A stretch of DNA of 64,000 nt from Acanthosepion pharaonis (lineage: Eukaryota; Mollusca; Cephalopoda; Sepiida; Sepiidae), in the NCBI GenBank assembly GCA_903632075.3, contig CAHIKZ030001195.1, forward strand, positions 238,501-302,500, in the 5' to 3' direction. Of this stretch, positions 56,256 through 64,000 are shown piece after piece. Numbering within the stretch: position 1 is the first letter of the stretch; the number at the start of each line of letters is the position of its first letter. The translations under genes were made by a program, and so were the position numbers. The notes below the pieces were generated by a model, which was not told the origin of the DNA, searched no databases, and saw only the letters and a list, made by a program, of their open reading frames with translations.

Positions 56256-58319
56256 CTATAATTTAAATAAACAATTTCTCTTACTTTGTAATCTAAATTT
56301 GGTTTCTATTTCATCTTTATCTTTCATTGCTCAAAGTAATTATGTCTTCCAATAACTTTGACGCTCCCTCTTTCCACGAATTTCAAAGACTCCTCATATG
56401 TATTTTACAATGTGCGAATACTATCAGTATTCGATATGAAAATGTATTTTTTTAAATGCAGTAAGAAGTTTCTAATGAACGCCGTCCTACAATCAGGTGA
56501 GAAATCGTCGAATCAGAGCGTTGCCCGATACAAAGACTCTTTTACTCCTGTTTTGTTTAAAACTCTTAGGACGTTTCTTCATCTCTTTTCGAAATGCCTT
56601 CCAAAATTTCCGATCTAAGCGACGTCACATGAGCTGCCCTGTTACTCTGAGTTCTCATCAGTAGGATTACATGAATTATAGTTGGTAACCACTTGGTAAA
56701 TTGTTCTTTTTTCCTCACCAAAATTTGTAAGAAATGAACAATCATGATTTTAACTATGAATAAAACGTTTATTTTATTTTACCGCATAAATAAATGGTCA
56801 CATGCCTGATCACACTTTAAATTAAATCTTGACAGCGGAAGTCAAGTCCAATATAATGTTTAATTGGCTGCTCCTAGATACAGAGCAAACTTGCTCAGAC
56901 AAGGAAGAAGATATGTATATGAACTGCTACAAGTCAGTTTTAGCTGGTACCTTTTATATCTACGATTCGGAGGCTGCTACAACTGTCAACTCTAATTTTT
57001 AACGTGCGGCTTACAATTACTTCTTTCTACACAAATAGTCCAATGTCGCGCGTAGCACTTTTCGCTGGAAAAATGTTAAGAGTTGAACTACTCTTCTTTC
57101 TTTCTAAGTATATATTTTCTCTTCCCTTCTCCCCCGACCGGAGGGGGAAGTCAGATTAGGGCTCCGAGCTGTGCTTTGTGACCCTCTTATCAATATTTGC
57201 TTTTTCTACTAACATTTATATTCGTTACAAATTAAACTAAGCACAACTGACTTTTAAAGGATGAAAAATCTTCGCAGATTTTAACGTAATTCTGGCTTCT
57301 TTTTTTTCCCAAATCCGTGAATTTGTTTTGCTAATGCTAAGTCTAAAAAATTTTATGTAGTAGAGTGGGGGAAGGGCAATCATATGTACGGTGGGGTGCT
57401 CCATATCATAGATTCGGTGGGGGTCTACGAGAACCTTGCATCGGTCTTGTTCTCCCCTTTTAGTTTCAATGCGGGAGTAGGGGTTCTTCTTTGCTAATTG
57501 CTGTGTGCATACCATTCGCTACTGAATGCAAATATTTCATTCGTATCGTTTTGTATTTTTCAGGATTTTGTATTTCAGCAAATAAAATTTTAACCTAATT
57601 TTCTTGTTTTGGGGAATTAATACTTTAGCCAAGAACATCGTCCGGCTTATTTCTGTCAACTTCTCGGATACAGAGTGTGTATGGGGAAAGGGAAATTGTG
57701 ATTAACTGGCCTGGATATTCAAATATTACTCGGTTTTAATGAGGTTTTATTTAGTTATTTCTCAGTTCAAATCCAACAGTTTCCAAACGCTAGTAACATT
57801 TATTGAATAAAATCCATTTTCTAAATTGATTTTTACACCTTTTTTTTACATCGTTTCCCCAGATGCAGGGAATAAAACCGAATTTCTTCAAAAATCCTTC
57901 CTCTAATTCTATTATGGCAAAACGATAGTCTACCTGAGGTACTCGTAATATTGCCATCTTCAATTCTAATTGCTAATATACATTTTTATCGTGAAGAATT
58001 ATAGTTCTAAATAAATAATTATTTCTACACAATCAAAAAACTGAACACCATTTTTACATATAATGTGCACATTTGTTAAACATTTTAAGGCTGTATTTAC
58101 TTATTTGAAAAGTATGAATCTAATGTTGATAAATTTTAGACAGAAGATAACTTTTCGGAATCAAACGTTATAACAAATTTAAATTGCATCTATTTTGATG
58201 ATAACAACGTTAAGCACGAAATTTTAAAAAAATGTATATATGTATAAAGTTAATCATTAATCAACAAAAATAGCCTAAACATAACTAAAGAAAATATACT
58301 ATTGAGATGACAATAAACG
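56256..58319. other. Unannotated intergenic DNA
   Basis: No gene is recognised. A small GC-rich imperfect hairpin, ctcccccgaccggagggggaa, lies at about 57129-57149. Open frames at 56358-56618 and 57237-57515 lack motifs. Confidence 0.45.
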
Positions 58320-59190
58320 TTTATTTTGCTGACTTTTCTAGTTTCCACTTTAATGATATTTGCAGTAGTTTGCATTGCTTCCCAAGGATCTACTTTGGTT
58401 TGTCACTGTTTTTCATTCTCACATACACCTCATTTAATGATAGAAAACAAATTTTCTGTTGGATTACTATCTGAAAAGGCTAAATTTATTAATTTTATAA
58501 TTTTTAACTCTTTTGGCAAGGTAGGCACTAGTCCGTAGAATGTGAAGGAGCATTATCTTGCATAAAGATATATTTCCGTTTCTTGGTTGTGACCTATGCC
58601 GCTCAGTAATATATTGTCTGACAATTTACAATAATTTCTACATTTATCTTGACAATATCGTCAACTTTGAAGGGACTAATTATTTTGCTTCCTACAATCC
58701 TACCACTAAACATTGTCTTCTATGTCTCGTTGGTTGACAATTTCTATGAAGGACTCATCCAGCAACCAAGACTCTACATTTTTTACCAAAACATTACTGT
58801 TGAGAAATTAGTATTCATATACTTCTTCGACCAACCTGCATATTTATCTTTGTGTTTTTCAATTAAAGGTTGTATAGTTTGCTTACTATCTCTTGAACCA
58901 ATGTTCTTAATATTCTGCATCTTTTCTATCGGTTTACATTTGCAACACTTCTTCAGATATTTTCTTTTTCAATACCCTTTTCTGCTTCCTACTTTTAATT
59001 TTTCGCAGGACTCTTAATAACATTCTTAAAGTCTGTTTTTCATTCTCTTTTGTTCTTAGCAATGTTTTCAATTTCATTTCAGCTGTCCTGTGATTTCTGT
59101 TCAACTTTCTCGCAATTTCCAACATTACATTATCTTGCTTCTCTTTTCCCGTAGTATCCTTCTTATCAATCGTAATTTTATATATCTGAA
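58320..59190 (-). mobile_element. Tc1-like transposon copy 1, transposase relic
   Basis: Minus-strand frames give a Tc1-type transposase: MLEIARKLNRNHRT near 59125-59085 (helix-turn-helix), a VGSKIISPFKVDDIVKIN-like stretch near 58700-58640, IFMQDNAPSH (second catalytic Asp) near 58580-58555, and LAFSDSNPTENLFSIIK near 58490-58435 (normally SPDLNPIENLW). The last part gives WEAMQTTANIIKVET near 58385-58340. Frameshifts break it into pieces. The split copy at 31130-33880 is the same family. Terminal repeats were not identified. Confidence 0.75.
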
Positions 59191-59209
59191 ATTAAAAAGT
59201 AAACAACAG

Positions 59210-59210
<1 letters not shown>

Positions 59211-59272
<62 letters not shown>

Positions 59273-59298
59273 TTGTGTGTGTGTGTATATATGCATGT
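59211..59298. repeat. (CTAT)n then (TG)n microsatellites
   Basis: About fifteen CTAT units (59211-59272), followed by gtgtgtgtgt tracts to about 59308. Confidence 0.95.
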
Positions 59299-59308
59299 GT
59301 GTGTGTGT

Positions 59309-60329
59309 CATATGATGAACAACCCTCAATCCTAGTTTCTATATTTATGGGGTAAGTGCTCGGTGTCAGAGATAGAACGTTTATAGATATAGTCATAAAC
59401 AAAATAAAAAAAAATCACCTAACTTCTTGGCCTGCTTTGGTAAAAATAGAAACATATATACACCAAGAACACTTCAAGAACAAAACTTACTTAAAAAAAT
59501 ATAAACACATACAAGAAAGCACTCAATGCAGAAAAATACGAAATTAACTTTGAAGTCAAAAAAATTACACTAAAAGTCATCTTAGAAGACCGTATAAACT
59601 CGTCACAAAATCACAAGCATTCATTACACTTAAAGAAAAAAAGAAAGCTTCAGAGCTAAAGCAAACAAAAAGTGACGTGAATAAAATAAGTAAAATAATA
59701 ATAGAAGAAATTTGAACTAAGTATGATTTTATTTCTAAATCAATGGAAAAATTTAAGATTGGTTCCGGAATATAAAAGATACAAAACTGCTCATACATCC
59801 AACTTGGTATTAAATATTTTCATCTATTTATCACTGAATCTATAAGGCCAATTCCTTGGCAAAGGAATACATAGAAATTACAATCCATTAACTGAAAATT
59901 ATAAAAACACTGCCGAAAATTACTATTATTTCACAACGAAATATCATTGTTAAAGAAGAGAACAGAGGAAACATTTGCGTAAGCTATGACAGAGCGAAAA
60001 ACCTGATAAGAATATAAACACTACACACACTAGCTAGGATTATAAACAAAAAGACATACGACTGTAGAGATATTATGGTTTCATAATCCTAAAAAAATGA
60101 TAAGAAATTAAAAACAAGTAATTCAAAGAAATATTATTCGAAATCGATATTAAAACATATTTAAAAGAGGTATTATTGGAACTTCTATGAATCTATTGTG
60201 GTTTTAGTTTCGTACCAGAAACGTAAACAACAGTAATTTTTTAAAAGGATTTTTAATAGGAGTCTATCGTCCAGTTCACACTCCAACCCAGTCTTTTGAA
60301 TAGGGGTAGAGGTTTATCCCTTGTTTCCA
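59309..60329. other. Unannotated AT-rich DNA
   Basis: No gene or element is recognised. A-rich and low in complexity in places. Confidence 0.45.
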
Positions 60330-60440
60330 GTTTAGGATTGAGTTTCCAGTTCCTTCTAAAGTCCTTTAATTCTCTTTCACTCCCAGTACCTCCTTGCGTC
60401 TTAGAGGCAACATCGCCTAGCTTGCGTTGAATTGATTAAA
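60330..60440 (+). mobile_element. Possible jockey/CR1-type LINE 3' tail
   Basis: The phrase tttcactcccagtacctccttgcgtcttag then gcttgcgttgaattgattaaaa parallels the 3' UTR of the LINE at 2885-2955 (tttcacacccagtaacccctt...tgtcttagtgg...gcttgggataaat). Only the terminal 100 bp or so is recognisable. Confidence 0.4.
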
Positions 60441-60633
60441 AAAAATTCGACATTATTTCTTATGAATATAAACATTATTTTTAGTGGCTACACGTCTTTG
60501 AGTTGATATCCCTGTTCTTTACTTTCTTAAACAGTGAAATTAATAACAACCGAGAAGTCCTATAAAGAAAAACTGTGCCTCCTAACGGCGTTCTTTAAGT
60601 AGGTATTTGAACTTTGCCTTATGAAGAAGGGTC

Positions 60634-60726
60634 TCTCCTGTGGTCAAATTGGTAACGTCACGTTTCGGTTTCAGGAGCGGTTTCTCTGACAGAAAAAGGA
60701 ATACTGGTTCGATTTCTATCGGGAGG
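60634..60726 (+). other. tRNA-like segment, possible SINE head
   Basis: An A-box-like tggtcaaattgg (60641-60652) and a B-box-like ggttcgatttc (60706-60716) resemble pol III internal promoter elements. tctcctg (60634-60640) can pair with cgggagg (60720-60726) as a 7-bp acceptor-like stem with wobbles. The D and T stems do not pair well and 93 nt is too long, so it is not a functional tRNA gene. A decayed tRNA-derived SINE is the best reading. Confidence 0.35.
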
Positions 60727-62168
60727 CTCAATAGTTGTCTGAACGTGTTTAATAATAATGTTAGATCAACTAGGCTGAACTATTTTAGTGGGAAAACTTA
60801 TGTACTTGTTGAATTGTAAATCTAATGCTACAATAAAGGGTCATTTTATAAAACTCGGTTGTCACTGACTCTTGTTTTCTTATCTCAAAGAACGCCTTTT
60901 AGTAGTTTTAGAAGCCTATTGTAGTTTCTTCACACGGATATTCATACCAATGTCCTGAAATAGTACAAGCTCCTAGTAACAACACATTGCAATATATTGA
61001 AGACAAAAAATATAAAGAATTGATTTTAACAGTGAAAATGTTGGAACATGACCAAAAGTAGTCAATCTAGATTTTATATTGATTAAGTATGAAAAGAAAT
61101 ATTTTGCTTATCACTGAAAAAAACATCCATTGGAATATATGTGCATTGATATAATATTATTTCTCTGTTTATAATACATAGTGATATAGTGTGTGCGTGT
61201 GTATTTAGATAGATAGATAGATAGATAGGTTCAATTGAATATAAACTAATCATTAGCTGTTATGAAACGACAAAATACATGGGTATAACTTTAGATTAAC
61301 CATTTCTCACGAGATTCAGATTTTAACTGACATTTCACATCATTAATCGCATCTTTTTTACATTTAATTTTAATCCTTTATCTTTCTCACTTATTTATCG
61401 AATGAAAGCAAGGAGAAAAGAAAAATAAATTTCATTTCCGATTAAAATCATAGGTTAATTCATTACAAAGTGTCTATGTGTGGCCATTTAATAAATGAAT
61501 AAAAGTCCCACAAAAATAGATTGACTTTTTATTGAGATTTTTTTGACATATAAAAACGGTTTTAAAATGAATAAGTTGATTCTACGCTAATTGTTACTAT
61601 GGAGGCATGCATAGTGTGAGCACGAAGCATATTGTTCCTTATCCTATGACTTATGTGACATTTCCTTTTAGTAAAGTTCATATAATACAAGGCCTAACAA
61701 ACACTGAAGGTAAATAGTTACTGAATGTGGTGTATGATATGAATATAAGACGAAGTAATAATATATATAAGTTTTATATACCACGAACAATTTTAAGAGA
61801 AAAAAAGATGGTCAAGTAAGTAAAACAAAGAAAAACGTCGTTTGCTGAATAGAATTGCCCGTGAATATTTGCTATAAGGAATCAATTGCTATGATTCCAT
61901 GAAAGAATATAAATAAAATTTATTGTTATTTATTACGTATTTAATTAAATTTAATTTTAATTTATCATAAACAAATGCAAATTATTTATAAGAATTATTA
62001 TGCAAATTTAGTTGGATGTTAGAGCAGACGTTGCTTTCCTCGGCCTGCCTCACTTCTTCTATCCAGCAAACGATATCCTGTAACTCTTTTTCCCTGAAAA
62101 TGTCATGGTTCTCGCAGCACTCCTAAACGTTTCTTTTTATTATTTAGTTTCTCATCTTCATCATCTTC
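60727..62168. other. Unannotated AT-rich DNA
   Basis: No gene is recognised. A short (GATA)n tract lies at 61206-61228. Confidence 0.45.
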
Positions 62169-62333
62169 AGAGAATTTAGATTGGAGAGAGAGGAAGAGAG
62201 AGTGGTGGGGAATAATGCAGAAAGTACAGAATAAAAGAGCCATCCCATCAAATATCATTTGTTCGGTGTACCTGTGCAGCAGTAAACACTTTCTTTGGAT
62301 TCTATCTCATAATCCACACTGCATGTTTGGCAT
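62169..62333. repeat. Direct duplication, unit 1 (165 bp, identical to 63326-63490)
   Basis: Identical by eye to 63326-63490 across the full 165 bp, at an offset of 1157 bp. The unit starts with a GA-rich run and contains a 41-codon open stretch (MQKVQNKRAIPSNIICSV...) that I do not recognise. It is followed by a (TA)n(TG)n tract in this copy. Confidence 0.95.
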
Positions 62334-62352
62334 CTTAACACGAAATAACTTT

Positions 62353-62355
<3 letters not shown>

Positions 62356-62436
<81 letters not shown>
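62356..62436. repeat. (TA)n(TG)n compound microsatellite
   Basis: About 22 TA units directly followed by about 19 TG units. Confidence 0.95.
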
Positions 62437-62437
<1 letters not shown>

Positions 62438-63150
62438 ATACACTATGATCAACAACCCTTTGGTTGCATACTAAAAATCTTTTACCATCAAATGTAGTAA
62501 ATGTTTCTAATAAAAAGATCGGTTGGTTAAGATTAATCTTATTTACATTATAGCCTTGAGCATTAAAGAGTTCGTGAATTTGGTGTGAATTGTGCGTTCA
62601 ATCCCTGGATTGAGTAATACATGTAATAACTGAGCAACACTAACAAAGAACAAGACGATATATTCATAGGCATGGACAGTGGAACGAGAACAACTACATC
62701 CATAAATTCAGTTCAAAATTCCTTGAAGATTAATCGGACCGACAGACACCTGCCGAAACTTTATGATAACAACAAAGATGAGGACAATAATCCGAGCGTA
62801 AATAATCTAAATAACAATAACCACTAATCCCACAAATTTAGACAGGGATATTAATTTTAAACATTGACGTGCACACTAAAATTTAACATTGTGTATAATG
62901 TTCTATGCATATCATTGATATTCAGTACTGAATTAAGTGCATTAACAAGGAAGTGGATCATATTGAAAAAAATCTGTTGATGTGCTTACATATATATGCT
63001 TATAATATTATATATATAAAATCTATTATATTTTATTTCAGCGTTATGTTAAAATTAACTGATGTTTTATTTTCCCGATTTACCTAAAGAAATGAGTCTG
63101 GTTAAGAGAAATGTGCCGAAAGATAAATGAATACTTGCACTGATAATGAA

Positions 63151-63152
<2 letters not shown>
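62437..63152. other. Unannotated DNA between duplication units
   Basis: AT-rich single-copy-looking sequence with no gene recognised. Confidence 0.45.
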
Positions 63153-63220
<68 letters not shown>

Positions 63221-63250
63221 GGGGAGACAGACAGACAGAGATAGACAGAC
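63153..63250. repeat. (AT)n(GA)n(GACA)n compound microsatellite
   Basis: About 23 AT units (63153-63199), a GA tract (63199-63220), then GACA-type units to about 63250. Confidence 0.95.
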
Positions 63251-63325
63251 AGAAATAATGCGTACAAGGATCTGTATGCATATCTTTAGATGCTTACATA
63301 ATGTACAAGAGAAAGATAACAGGAC

Positions 63326-63490
63326 GAGAATTTAGATTGGAGAGAGAGGAAGAGAGAGTGGTGGGGAATAATGCAGAAAGTACAGAATAAAAGAGCCATC
63401 CCATCAAATATCATTTGTTCGGTGTACCTGTGCAGCAGTAAACACTTTCTTTGGATTCTATCTCATAATCCACACTGCATGTTTGGCATT
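63326..63490. repeat. Direct duplication, unit 2 (165 bp)
   Basis: Second copy of the unit at 62169-62333. Downstream sequence differs: here it continues into single-copy-like sequence rather than a TA tract. Confidence 0.95.
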
Positions 63491-63806
63491 TTAAAAACAA
63501 TAATCCATTTGTTATCGTCTTACGCATTCAATCATCGTCGATTACGGTTCATTGCTTTTCTTACTATTCTTTTCACTTTGTTTTCATTTTAATAACAAGA
63601 AACATTGGTTTCCCAGTTCTTGGTTTGTGTGCCGGTGCGTCAGGGAATGCGTGTGTTTCTTTGGGGTTAAATAATGTGTGTGCTTGTTAATACTAACGAA
63701 ATAAATATATGTATGTCTCTCTCAATCTCACTCTGTGACTCTCAGTCTCTCTCTTTTCCACAGGGAGAGAGTGTGTATGCTTGTGTGTGTGTTTGTGCGT
63801 ATGCGT

Positions 63807-63807
63807 T

Positions 63808-63858
<51 letters not shown>
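63807..63858. repeat. (TG)n(AG)n compound microsatellite
   Basis: TG units then AG units, preceded by interrupted TG sequence from about 63780. Confidence 0.95.
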
Positions 63859-63860
<2 letters not shown>

Positions 63861-64000
63861 CATTTATGCATACATTTGAGATGTATATTAATATTTTATA
63901 TCTATGCGATAAAATCTGACAATACTTGTAATATATAAATGCATATAAACACACAAGCACATATGAAAGGTGTTGACGAGGACAGTCTTAATCAGCAAGA

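Noticed and set aside
57129..57149. Rho-independent terminator-like GC hairpin
   Set aside because: Eukaryotic context, imperfect stem and no adjacent gene.
60634..60726. Functional tRNA gene
   Set aside because: The D and T stems do not pair and the length is too great, so it is listed only as a tRNA-like segment.

Overview
The window reads as intergenic DNA from an animal with a large, repeat-rich, visibly AT-rich genome. I found no convincing host exon, no intact tRNA or rRNA gene, and nothing prokaryotic. The mix of elements suggests a lophotrochozoan, most likely a cephalopod mollusc: RTE-type LINEs of the kind often mis-named craniofacial development protein 2, a Penelope-like element with a GIY-YIG-like tail, R4/Dong-like LINEs, Tc1/mariner relics, Helitron debris, and long TA, TG, GA and GATA microsatellites. 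That taxonomic call is inference from family recall, not from a host gene.

Layout. 1-4605: a degenerate satellite with a period of about 50 bp, interrupted by a decayed jockey/CR1-type LINE (1575-2960) that carries a 231-bp internal duplication; a second decayed copy of that LINE lies at 4130-4605. 7055-12788: a hAT-type DNA transposon with a perfect 8-bp target duplication, containing an RTE LINE and an unrecognised 182-codon ORF. 13010-17985: three LINE remnants on the minus strand encoding a restriction-like endonuclease (R4/Dong group). 18271-18965: a Tc1 relic. 21345-23168: a long LTR with a minisatellite and stacked hairpins. 23613-28031: a near full-length R4/Dong-like LINE with (AAT)n on both sides. 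28745-31041: a Helitron relic. 31130-33880: a Tc1-like transposon split by a 1815-bp solo LTR. 35979-37670: another long LTR followed by a candidate primer-binding site. 38440-40560: a Penelope-like element split by a 1005-bp mariner. 43005-45700: a decayed RTE LINE. 45927-47570: a small LTR element with two unequal LTRs. 47571-52200: an R4/Dong-like LINE split by a 1747-bp solo LTR. 55590-56255: a mariner relic. 58320-59190: a second Tc1-like copy. 62169-63490: a perfect 165-bp direct duplication among microsatellites.

How the parts relate. The window is a layered insertion record. Several boundaries are exact: an 8-bp TSD for hAT, 4-bp and 5-bp TSDs for the two solo LTRs, and a TA duplication for mariner. 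These give a relative chronology in which the solo LTRs are younger than a Tc1 copy and an R4-B copy, and the mariner is younger than the Penelope-like element. The most distinctive pattern is that R4/Dong-like LINEs of at least two subfamilies abut TAA/AAT microsatellites, which matches the target preference known for Dong. Nearly all coding sequence is broken. The exceptions are a 384-codon C-terminal LINE ORF (13161-14315, minus) and the unrecognised 182-codon ORF inside the hAT element.
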